Assembly: GCA_029558435.1 (NCBI GenBank)
Contig: JAKQEZ010000716.1
Span: forward strand, 1 to 8,063
Source of the DNA: Bacteroidota bacterium
GTDB lineage: Bacteria > Bacteroidota > Bacteroidia > Flavobacteriales > Crocinitomicaceae
Direction: 5' to 3'
Length of the DNA: 8,063 nt
Shown here: positions 1 to 4,901 of the stretch, piece by piece
Position numbering within the stretch: position 1 is the first letter of the stretch
Layout: the number at the start of each line of letters is the position of its first letter
Program-made: the position numbers and the translations under genes
The notes under the pieces: model-generated
The model's database searches: none
The model's input: the letters and a program-made list of their open reading frames with translations, nothing else
Told to the model about the DNA's origin: nothing

Positions 1-234
1 GTTACAATATAGAATTTCCGACAAAATTTGTGGTTTAAAGTGCTTGAAATAGCGTATTTCTTCCTGTTCGTTTTTGAAACGGTACGTTTCTTCAAAGCTT
101 TGAAGTTCTCTGTAATGTTCGAGCAGTATCATTTTACATTGCTCGTTTTTGTCAAACTCACTTTGATTAGATTTACTTACTTTTTCAGTTTTCTTGTCTA
201 ATCTGTCCTTTAATTTTTTGAAATATTGTTCCAT
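1..234 (-). CDS. rteC: RteC-family regulator, N-terminal part (runs off the window)
   Basis: Reading the minus strand from the ATG at 232-234 gives 78 uninterrupted codons to the window edge. The protein begins MEQYFKKLKDRLDKK and ends with a block containing YRFKNEQEEIRYFKHFKPQ followed by ILSEILYCN. This FK-x-E-x-EEI-R-x-FK-x-x-KPQ pattern is what I recognise from the N-terminal part of RteC proteins. In the Bacteroides element CTnDOT, RteC is a DNA-binding activator of the excision operon; that role here is inferred from family membership. The C-terminal part, including the DNA-binding region, lies outside the window. The gene is downstream of the integrase on the same strand, about 107 bp away and separated by a terminator, so it probably has its own promoter. 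The leader before the ATG is A/T-rich with no Shine-Dalgarno site, as usual in Bacteroidota. Confidence 0.75.
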   Translation of the reverse strand, partial: MEQYFKKLKDRLDKKTEKVSKSNQSEFDKNEQCKMILLEHYRELQSFEETYRFKNEQEEIRYFKHFKPQILSEILYCN

Positions 235-296
235 AATTTTTAAGATTTGGGATTATTATGGAGTACGAAAACTGGAGGTTCTTGTTCAATATAAAT

Positions 297-327
297 CAAA
301 AAACGCCTAGCAATTATGCCAGGCGTT
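297..327 (-). terminator. Rho-independent terminator of the integrase gene
   Basis: On the minus strand, AACGCCT (321-327) pairs with AGGCGTT (302-308), with further internal pairing around a TAAT-containing loop. A run of six T residues follows at 298-303. It sits 14 bp past the integrase stop codon and before rteC, so it should separate the two transcripts. Confidence 0.8.
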
Positions 328-341
328 GAATGGTTTTTTGC

Positions 342-1598
342 TTATCCAAGTTTTGATAAAGGCTGTGCAAATAGCTTTTCTTTGAGTTTCTGCATATCAT
401 CACTAACTTTCTGCTCTACGACTTTTGCATAAATCTGAGTAGTACGAATTGAATTGTGACCAAGCATTGCGCTGACTGTTTCAATCGGAACTCCGTTTGC
501 AAGTGTGATAGTCGTTGCGAATGTGTGCCGTGCAATATGGGAAGTCAGATTTTTAGTAATACCGCAGATGTCGGCAATTTCTTTTAAATACGAGTTGTAA
601 CGCTGATTACTGTTGACAGGCAATAATTTATCGTATTTGGTGCAATACTCGTGATTGCGGTATTTTTCAATTATTTCCAACGCAACAGGGAGCAAAGGAA
701 CACTTTCTTTTGTTCCTGTTTTTTGACGTAAAGTTGACAGCCACAAATTACCGTCCAAACCTTTCATAACAGCATTGTGTGAAAATTGATACACATCGGA
801 ATAGGCAAAGCCTGTATAACAGCAGAAAATAAATACATCTCGGACTTCTTCCAGGCGTGGAGCGTGTAATTTTTTGTTTAACAGGATATTGATTTCATCC
901 TGGTTTAAAATTTCTCTTTCGGGACTACTGTACGAACATTTGAATTGGCTGAAAGGGTTTGAGGGAATCCAGTCCAGACCTACTGCCATGTTCATGATCT
1001 TTTTGAGGTTTTTGATGTATTTGTGTGCGGTATTGGATTGGAGTTTGTCAATGGTCAAAAGGTAATGTTCAAACTCCGTAACAAACCGCAAACGCATTTC
1101 GGGCAAGGGCATATTGTCTTTTTTGTACTGGTGTTGCATAAATGCCAAAACTTTGTTTTTAGTAATGATGTAGCGTGTGTAAGTTTTAGCAACGACTTTT
1201 CCGATTTTAACCTGTTCGGATAGTTTTAAATTGTGATAGTCAAAAGCTTCGAGAATTGTTTTTTGTTTGGATTTTACTTCTTTTCCTGTAAAAATCTCTT
1301 TGATTGCGTACGCTGAAATTTCCTCTCCATTACTGGTCAATTGGTTGTAAATGCTTTGGACTTTTCCTCTGGCCATATCCATGTAGTTGTTGATTACAAC
1401 TGAATTATTGGCTTTTGGTTTTACACGTTGTGCCTTAACATCCCAGTCTTTTTCTGAAATGTAGCGTTGCAGGGAAATTTCTGCTCGTTTTCCGTCAACT
1501 GTTACCCGCATGAAAATGGGCATTTCTCCGTTGGCATTTGCTCTTTGTCTGTGAATCCAGAAAAGAACGGAAAAGGTGTTTGTTCTTGATGTGTTCAT
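342..1598 (-). CDS. int: Tyrosine-type site-specific recombinase (ICE/transposon integrase)
   Basis: This 418-aa protein has the usual layout of Bacteroidota mobile-element integrases: an N-terminal arm-binding domain (FSVLFWIHRQRANANGEMPI onward), a central SAM-like core-binding domain, and a C-terminal catalytic domain. Numbered from the upstream in-frame Met at 1634, the catalytic residues visible are K305 (RQKTGT), H366 and R369 (SHIARH), H393 (MLGHNS) and the nucleophile Y402 (TTQIYAKV). The position of the first catalytic Arg holds Ala277 (TGFAYSDV). A loss of that Arg is known in IntDOT-type enzymes, so it need not mean inactivity. I chose the ATG at 1596-1598 (MNTSRTNTF) because it matches the family start and because the 12-residue extension to 1634 would cover a GTTAACCGA repeat of the upstream region. 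The enzyme should cut and rejoin the element at the nearby tRNA-like site (1844-1860). Its own terminator follows at 297-327. Confidence 0.92.
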   Translation of the reverse strand: MNTSRTNTFSVLFWIHRQRANANGEMPIFMRVTVDGKRAEISLQRYISEKDWDVKAQRVKPKANNSVVINNYMDMARGKVQSIYNQLTSNGEEISAYAIKEIFTGKEVKSKQKTILEAFDYHNLKLSEQVKIGKVVAKTYTRYIITKNKVLAFMQHQYKKDNMPLPEMRLRFVTEFEHYLLTIDKLQSNTAHKYIKNLKKIMNMAVGLDWIPSNPFSQFKCSYSSPEREILNQDEINILLNKKLHAPRLEEVRDVFIFCCYTGFAYSDVYQFSHNAVMKGLDGNLWLSTLRQKTGTKESVPLLPVALEIIEKYRNHEYCTKYDKLLPVNSNQRYNSYLKEIADICGITKNLTSHIARHTFATTITLANGVPIETVSAMLGHNSIRTTQIYAKVVEQKVSDDMQKLKEKLFAQPLSKLG

Positions 1599-1608
1599 AG
1601 TTGTTTTT

Positions 1609-1774
1609 GTTAACCGATTAAACAATAATTCCAATTCGGTTCTTTCAAAACAAATCCTTTCACCACATGGGTTTCAGGATTGTTCGGTTAACAAATCTAT
1701 GACATTAATCTGTTAACCGAATTGTTGTAATTTTTTATGTTTTTAGGCATAAAATTTATGTACATCAATTCGGT
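1609..1774. repeat. Repeat cluster upstream of int (putative arm-type or operator sites)
   Basis: One motif recurs five times in 166 bp. TTCGGTTAACA (1683-1693) and TGTTAACCGAA (1711-1721) form a perfect 11-bp inverted repeat with a 17-bp spacer. GTTAACCGA recurs at 1609-1617, just upstream of the int start. CAATTCGGT occurs at 1632-1640 and 1766-1774, and its complement ACCGAATTG at 1716-1724. Arrays of this kind between int and its attachment core are typical of arm-type integrase sites. They could instead be operators that autoregulate int; the sequence alone does not decide. Confidence 0.55.
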
Positions 1775-1814
1775 GTTATTTTAATAATTTCTTGAAATTT
1801 AGGGGGATTTAACG

Positions 1815-1840
1815 AAAAAAGCCACCAAATAGGTGGCTTT
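1815..1840 (-). terminator. Hairpin terminator following the tRNA 3' fragment
   Basis: On the minus strand, AAAGCCACC (1832-1840) pairs with GGTGGCTTT (1818-1826) around the loop TATTT, and the T residues run on to a total of six. It begins 3 nt after the tRNA discriminator base, which is where a tRNA gene's terminator normally lies. It was therefore probably carried along with the tRNA end. Confidence 0.75.
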
Positions 1841-1843
1841 CAG

Positions 1844-1860
1844 TGATCCCGCTGGGATTC
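1844..1860 (-). other. tRNA 3'-end fragment, probable att core
   Basis: The minus strand reads GAATCCCAGCGGGATCA. This matches the second half of a T-loop (GAAT), the 3' strand of a T-stem (CCCAG), a 7-nt acceptor strand (CGGGATC) and discriminator A of a bacterial tRNA. Nothing upstream (1861-1930) provides the T-stem partner or any other tRNA arm, so this is a fragment and not a gene. Tyrosine integrases of such elements commonly target tRNA 3' ends and leave this kind of duplicate. The parent tRNA's acceptor stem should start GATCCCG; its identity cannot be read from the fragment. Confidence 0.6.
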
Positions 1861-2070
1861 ACGGATATTTTTAAACCACTGTTTTACAGTATTTTATATC
1901 AAATCATTCAATAAGGTTACTGCATAGGTTACTTGAAATTTGTACTCTTTTGCACTTACTTGAATGAACGTTTTACACCACAAATATACTCTAAACTACT
2001 GGTAAACACAAACAAAACACGTTAAATTTTATGATTTTTTGAGGGCTAAAAATTAAGCTGTTTAAAGACT
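1861..2070. other. Gene-free segment beside the att-like site
   Basis: No coding region is apparent. The segment is AT-rich and contains the direct repeat AGGTTACT at 1914-1921 and 1926-1933 (12-bp period), about 55-70 bp from the tRNA fragment. It could belong to an attachment region, with sites for integrase or an accessory factor. Together with 1599-1843 it forms a roughly 470-bp non-coding interval between int and the 62-aa regulator. Confidence 0.3.
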
Positions 2071-2259
2071 TCAAAACAAAATTTCTTCCACCTCATCGGG
2101 ATTCAGTCCCAAGTATTCGCAGAACTCACGTATGGTTAAATATTGGTGTTCCTGCTTTCCGATTTCTTCTTTTATTTTTTTGATGAGGTAACGCGAATAA
2201 CGCTCACTTTTTCCAGTGATTATCATTACATCTTTTGTATGAATAACAAGGCGTTTCAT
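2071..2259 (-). CDS. Small putative DNA-binding protein (HTH-like)
   Basis: This 62-aa protein begins MKRLVIHTKDVMIITGKSER. It appears to hold two helix-turn-helix-like stretches: residues 8-32 (TKDVMIITGKSERYSRYLIKKIKEE) and 41-61 (LTIREFCEYLGLNPDEVEEIL). Basic residues are concentrated in the first half. Small proteins with the 'DVM-x-x-TGKS-x-R' pattern occur in Bacteroidota mobile elements and resemble the DNA-binding fold of MerR and excisionases; I infer the role from that resemblance only. It lies between the att-like site and a divergent cassette, with a dyad (2283-2321) just upstream of its start. It could regulate either or act in excision. The leader is A-rich and no clear terminator follows. 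A shorter start at Met12 would break the first helix, so the full frame is preferred. Confidence 0.6.
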   Translation of the reverse strand: MKRLVIHTKDVMIITGKSERYSRYLIKKIKEEIGKQEHQYLTIREFCEYLGLNPDEVEEILF

Positions 2260-2282
2260 TTTTTAGTTGGTTGATACTTTAT

Positions 2283-2321
2283 GTATGCTTTACTTATACT
2301 TCTTCTATGGGTAAGGCATAC
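2283..2321. promoter_or_regulatory. Dyad in the divergent intergenic region (candidate operator)
   Basis: GTATGCTTTAC (2283-2293) and GTAAGGCATAC (2311-2321) are inverted copies over 11 nt with a single non-Watson-Crick position, separated by 17 nt. The dyad lies 23 bp upstream of the 62-aa gene's start and about 200 bp before the plus-strand cassette. It fits an operator for the small HTH-like protein, or a hairpin in its 5' leader. Confidence 0.4.
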
Positions 2322-2415
2322 GGTTTGACGGCTTCAAAATTAGGCGTTTTAATGCTTGTTCTACCTGCAAAAACACGCTAAAACAGCACAAAGTTTATGG
2401 CTCGGAAGTAGTTAC

Positions 2416-2446
2416 TTTGCTGACATTTGCTTTTATCTGATGTTTG
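2416..2446 (+). promoter_or_regulatory. Bacteroidota-type promoter for the 249-aa gene cassette
   Basis: TTTG at 2416-2419 and GATGTTTG at 2439-2446 are separated by 19 bp. This matches the Bacteroidota sigma-A pattern (TTTG, 19-21 bp, TAnnTTTG) with one mismatch in the -7 box. Transcription would start near 2452 and give a leader of about 65-70 nt before the ATG at 2520. Confidence 0.5.
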
Positions 2447-2519
2447 TACTGTCAATGCGCAACGACAGGTTAAAAAGCGGACCTTGAAACTCGCTTATTT
2501 ATTCAAAAAATCTTGAAAT

Positions 2520-3269
2520 ATGGCAAGACAAAAAGGGATAATCAAACTGACAGGAAAAGTCGGTGATTTATCATTTTACAAGTCCAAAGACGGATTTTTG
2601 GCTCGTGAAAAAGGAGGTGTTGAGGGTGAACGTATTAAAAACGACCCTGCATTTGTCATAACTCGTGAAAATGGTGCTGAATTTGGTTCTTCAGCAAGTT
2701 CGGGCAAACTGCTCCGTGATTCGGTTCGTACAATGATGCAAAATGCTTCTGATGGACGTGTTACGGCACGATTGACCAAAGTAATGACACAAATCAAAAA
2801 TTTGGATTCAACCAGTGCAAGGGGTGAACGTACCGTTGGCGAAGGAATTGCAACGCCTACGGCAAAAGCATTGTTAAAAGGCTTCAATTTCAACAACCGT
2901 GCAATCTTGGGTTCTGTGCTGTTTAAAAGCTATTCTGTGAATACAGGTACAGGCGTTATCAGCTTGGCGGGGTTTGTTCCAATCAATGATTTGAATGTTC
3001 CGTCAGGTGCGACACACGTAACATTGAGAGGTGCTTGGGCAAAGGTTGATTTTTCGGGGGCTGTGTCTTCTGTTGAAGAAACGAACAGTCAAAACTTACC
3101 GATTGACGGCACGGCAACGACTGTAACGCTTACGCCTACGGCTGTACCAACAGGAGCAGGAACAGACTTGTATCTGTTGATGTTGGAGTTTTTCCAAGAG
3201 GTCAACGGCATACAGTACACGCTGAAAAACGGAGCTTTCAATGTTCTGAGTATTGTAGAAATCCAGTAA
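2520..3269 (+). CDS. Uncharacterised 249-aa protein, first gene of the small-protein cassette
   Basis: I cannot assign a function. The frame opens MARQKGIIKLTGKVGDLSFY and shows two regions. Residues 1-75 are rich in charged and glycine residues (KSKDGFLAREKGG, NDPAFVITRENGAEFG). The part from about residue 120 to the end is Thr/Val/Gly-rich and looks mainly beta-strand, closing with the sequence EFFQEVNGIQYTLKNGAFNVLSIVEIQ. There is no signal peptide or membrane segment, so it should be cytoplasmic or a structural component. From memory, proteins with the same N-terminal block and the same 'EFFQEVNG...LKNGA.N.LSIVE' ending recur as hypothetical proteins in Bacteroidota genomes, which suggests a conserved family. 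It is followed after 10 bp by a membrane protein gene, so the two are probably co-transcribed. A structural role in a phage-like particle is possible but unproven. By eye it is GC-richer than the Thoeris genes. Confidence 0.75.
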   Translation: MARQKGIIKLTGKVGDLSFYKSKDGFLAREKGGVEGERIKNDPAFVITRENGAEFGSSASSGKLLRDSVRTMMQNASDGRVTARLTKVMTQIKNLDSTSARGERTVGEGIATPTAKALLKGFNFNNRAILGSVLFKSYSVNTGTGVISLAGFVPINDLNVPSGATHVTLRGAWAKVDFSGAVSSVEETNSQNLPIDGTATTVTLTPTAVPTGAGTDLYLLMLEFFQEVNGIQYTLKNGAFNVLSIVEIQ

Positions 3270-3279
3270 TTCTAAACAA

Positions 3280-3549
3280 ATGGAAAAAGAAAAGAAAAAG
3301 TCCACGGACAAATTGAAGTCTTACTTCAAGCGGTGCGGAAAGGAAACTCCGCCCTTCTTCAAAAAACTGCGTTTGGCAGGGTTAATCATTGCAGCAGTTG
3401 GAACAACGGTTTTAGCTGCTCCGATTGCTTTACCTGCGGTTGTGGTAACAGTTGCAGGTTATTTGGCAACTGCCGGAGCAATAGCATCGGCTGTTAGTCA
3501 AGCAGCTATCAGTGATGGAGCAGACTGTGAAGAAGAAGAAAAAAAGTAA
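3280..3549 (+). CDS. Small two-helix membrane protein (holin-like architecture)
   Basis: This 89-aa protein has a basic N-terminus (residues 1-31, with 14 Lys/Arg and the motif KETPPFFKKLRLAG), then two adjacent hydrophobic segments (about 33-50 and 52-73, rich in Ala, Val and Gly, with a proline-containing turn APIALP). The tail is short and strongly acidic (DCEEEEKK). It should insert in the inner membrane as a hairpin with both ends on the cytoplasmic side. The size, two helices and charged ends resemble small phage holins, but many small membrane proteins share this shape and no lysin gene is nearby. It starts 10 bp after the 249-aa gene, in the same operon. Its first residues, MEKEK, are identical to those of the two following genes. 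Confidence 0.65.
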   Translation: MEKEKKKSTDKLKSYFKRCGKETPPFFKKLRLAGLIIAAVGTTVLAAPIALPAVVVTVAGYLATAGAIASAVSQAAISDGADCEEEEKK

Positions 3550-3563
3550 ATTATTGTTTAATC

Positions 3564-3598
3564 AGTCGGAGTGCGAAAAAACACAATGTATTCCGACT
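3564..3598 (+). ncRNA. Leader hairpin 1 (before first 69-aa paralogue)
   Basis: GTCGGAGTGC (3565-3574) pairs with GTATTCCGAC (3588-3597) over ten positions including two G-U pairs, plus A3564 with T3598, around a 13-nt loop. No T-run follows, so it does not look like a terminator. The same structure precedes the next gene. It may stabilise or process the mRNA, or bind a regulator. Confidence 0.5.
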
Positions 3599-3613
3599 TA
3601 ACACCAAAGAAAA

Positions 3614-3823
3614 ATGGAAAAAGAAAAAAATCAATGCGGTGATTTGATTGTAAAAGCTTCAATCAAGCGCAAACCTCGTTTTAAAGCAGGTGCGGAGCTG
3701 TCAAGTTCTGTGAACTTAAAAAGTGTAGATGTAGAAGTGAACGACGTTGCTACAGAAGACACGGAAACATTCGCTATTCAATTGCATTTCAGAGGTTGTG
3801 TAAACGCTGAATGTGATTGCTAA
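3614..3823 (+). CDS. Small beta-rich hypothetical protein, paralogue A
   Basis: I do not recognise this 69-aa protein. It opens MEKEKNQCGDLIVKASIKRK and continues with an alternating pattern (VNLKSVDVEVNDV, ETFAIQLHFRGCV) that suggests a small all-beta fold. It has no signal peptide or membrane helix. It has four cysteines: C8, one at the end of the core (GCV) and two in the tail ECDC. It is about 70% identical (48 of 69 positions) to the next gene, and the upstream leaders of the two genes are also similar, so gene and leader were duplicated together. The ATG is preceded by an A-rich stretch. Confidence 0.65.
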   Translation: MEKEKNQCGDLIVKASIKRKPRFKAGAELSSSVNLKSVDVEVNDVATEDTETFAIQLHFRGCVNAECDC

Positions 3824-3844
3824 GTAAAATTAATTGTTTAACCA

Positions 3845-3876
3845 GTCGGAGTGTAAAAACAGAAAAGCACTCTGAC
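3845..3876 (+). ncRNA. Leader hairpin 2 (before second 69-aa paralogue)
   Basis: GTCGGAGTG (3845-3853) pairs with CACTCTGAC (3868-3876), extended by a T-G pair (3854/3867), around a loop of about 12 nt. Compared with hairpin 1, the 5' arm is nearly unchanged, while the 3' arm exchanges G-C for G-U at one position and G-U for G-C at two others, and pairing is kept. It is again followed by TAACAC and an A-rich run to the ATG, without a T-run. Confidence 0.5.
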
Positions 3877-3892
3877 ATAACACACAAGAAAA

Positions 3893-4102
3893 ATGGAAAA
3901 AGAGAAAAATGAGTGCAACGATTTAATCGTTAAGGCTTCAATCACGAACAAACCACGATTTAAAGCAGGTTCGGAATTGTCCAGTAGGGTAAATCTCCGA
4001 CAAGTAGATGTTGAAGTAAGCGATGTGTCTGAAGAAGATACAGAAACTTTTGGCATCATGCTTCATTTTAAGGCTTGTGTCGGTAGTACACTTACGGAAT
4101 AA
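3893..4102 (+). CDS. Small beta-rich hypothetical protein, paralogue B
   Basis: This 69-aa protein is a tandem copy of the preceding gene (offset 279 bp). Identity is highest in the core: DLIVKASI, KPRFKAG, VDVEV, EDTETF and LHF are shared. The last six residues differ completely: the Cys-containing tail AECDC of paralogue A is replaced by STLTE, so this copy keeps only C8 and the core cysteine. Substitutions are mostly conservative in between, and the frame is intact, so both copies look functional. Function unknown. It is the last gene of the cassette; a strong terminator begins 18 bp after its stop codon. Confidence 0.65.
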   Translation: MEKEKNECNDLIVKASITNKPRFKAGSELSSRVNLRQVDVEVSDVSEEDTETFGIMLHFKACVGSTLTE

Positions 4103-4120
4103 ACCGTAAACAAGGTAGAG

Positions 4121-4154
4121 AAAACGCCCGATTGCTCGGGCGTTTTCGTTTTTT
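4121..4154 (+). terminator. Strong terminator closing the cassette (probably bidirectional)
   Basis: AAAACGCCCGA (4121-4131) and TCGGGCGTTTT (4136-4146) form a perfect 11-bp stem with the loop TTGC, followed by CG and six T residues (4149-4154). On the minus strand the stem is also followed by a T-run (complement of 4121-4124), so it can also serve the convergent DUF6943 gene, whose stop codon overlaps its edge. Confidence 0.85.
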
Positions 4155-4560
4155 ATCTTATCAGACTGCACAGAAAAGATGTTTTTAATAGGCTTATTTG
4201 CTTGGATTTTTTCAAAAACTCCTGCTCTTTTTTTTGAAAATCAAATAATACAGGAATGTGTTCTTGAATGGCTGACAAAATATGCTCCTGTGCTTTTTGC
4301 TTGATGATTTTTTCTAAATCACGGATGCGGATAAACGGAATAACCGAACCGATTAGCTGATACTCGATTTCCTTACTCTGCCATAGGGCAAACAACAGCC
4401 AGTACATTTTTTGCTTTTCGTTTTCCGTCGGGCAAGTACATACAAAGCAGTTCGGGCAAGGCTCATTCATCGGCTTTCCGCTGTTTAATCCTTTGTTGAG
4501 GATAAAAAAGGAATGTTTTTGTATTTTCATTCCTTGGCGATAGGTTTTTAACTGAAACAT
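4153..4560 (-). CDS. DUF6943-family protein
   Basis: This 135-aa protein matches my memory of the DUF6943 family, small proteins of unknown function found in Bacteroidota integrative conjugative elements. Recognisable blocks are HSFFILNKGLNSGKPMNEPC, the Cys cluster C35-PN-C38-FV-C41-T-C43, LLFALWQSKEIEYQLIGSVIPFIRI, and a charged C-terminal helix region (QKKEQEFLKKSKQ). The cysteine spacing could bind a metal, though this is not shown. The N-terminal MFQLKTYRQGMKIQ corresponds to the usual family start, so the ATG at 4558-4560 is preferred over Met11. The gene is convergent with the small-protein cassette and shares its terminator. The start codon lies in a palindrome, CATAATTATG. Its presence supports an ICE context. 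Confidence 0.75.
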   Translation of the reverse strand: MFQLKTYRQGMKIQKHSFFILNKGLNSGKPMNEPCPNCFVCTCPTENEKQKMYWLLFALWQSKEIEYQLIGSVIPFIRIRDLEKIIKQKAQEHILSAIQEHIPVLFDFQKKEQEFLKKSKQISLLKTSFLCSLIR

Positions 4561-4901
4561 AATTATGGGTTTAAAAATTATGTTCCTGTCGCTTCGCTCC
4601 GCATAATTATTCCAAAAGAAAGAGAGAAAAAAAACGACTAAAAAGCCGAAAAAAAAAGAAAAAAGAAAGCCATTTTTTCAGGGCTTGTATGAACTGAATG
4701 CAAGGTTTTTGCTACAAAAAATACTACCCGACCTTTTAATGGAGAATTAATAGTGGAAAATTAAAAACGAAAAGGCTAAGTAAAGATTAAAAGTAGGAAA
4801 CATAAACTGAGGGGTGGAGATTTTTTTAGCAAAACCCGCAGGGCTTGACCTTGCAGAAAGGAAAGACAAGCCTTATCTTTGCTTGATTTTTTTATTTTTG
4901 A
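4561..4901. other. Gene-free stretch between DUF6943 and the Thoeris operon
   Basis: No coding region of convincing length is present. The stretch holds a GCG-rich island (GTCGCTTCGCTCCGC, 4588-4602), a purine-rich A/G tract (about 4612-4672), and at its right end a plus-strand promoter-like sequence. I see no clear terminator for the Thoeris operon reading into it from the right. Confidence 0.4.
4851..4881 (+). promoter_or_regulatory. Plus-strand promoter pointing into the thsB2 3' end
   Basis: TTG at 4851-4853 and a perfect -7 box TATCTTTG at 4874-4881 are separated by 20 bp, which fits the Bacteroidota sigma-A pattern. Transcription would start near 4887 and run antisense into thsB2, whose stop codon lies at 4902-4904. 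No plus-strand gene follows within the window. It may be a leftover from a backbone gene displaced when the defence cassette was inserted, or it may make antisense RNA. Confidence 0.5.

Noticed and set aside
1844..1920. A complete tRNA gene at the tRNA-like sequence
   Set aside because: No D-arm, anticodon arm or 5' T-stem strand can be found upstream of the 3' fragment on the minus strand.
3280..3549. Calling the 89-aa membrane protein a phage holin
   Set aside because: The architecture fits, but there is no lysin, spanin or other phage lysis gene nearby, and small two-helix membrane proteins are common.
3564..3876. CRISPR-like or phase-variable repeats
   Set aside because: There are only two copies, each tied to the start of a duplicated gene, and the intervening sequence is coding.
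3614..4102. Toxin-antitoxin pair
   Set aside because: The two genes are paralogues of each other, not a toxin with a distinct antitoxin, and neither shows a known toxin motif.
4867..4900. Terminator formed by CAAGC/GCTTG followed by a T-run
   Set aside because: The stem is only 5 bp with a 9-nt loop and overlaps a perfect -7 promoter box, which explains the bases better.
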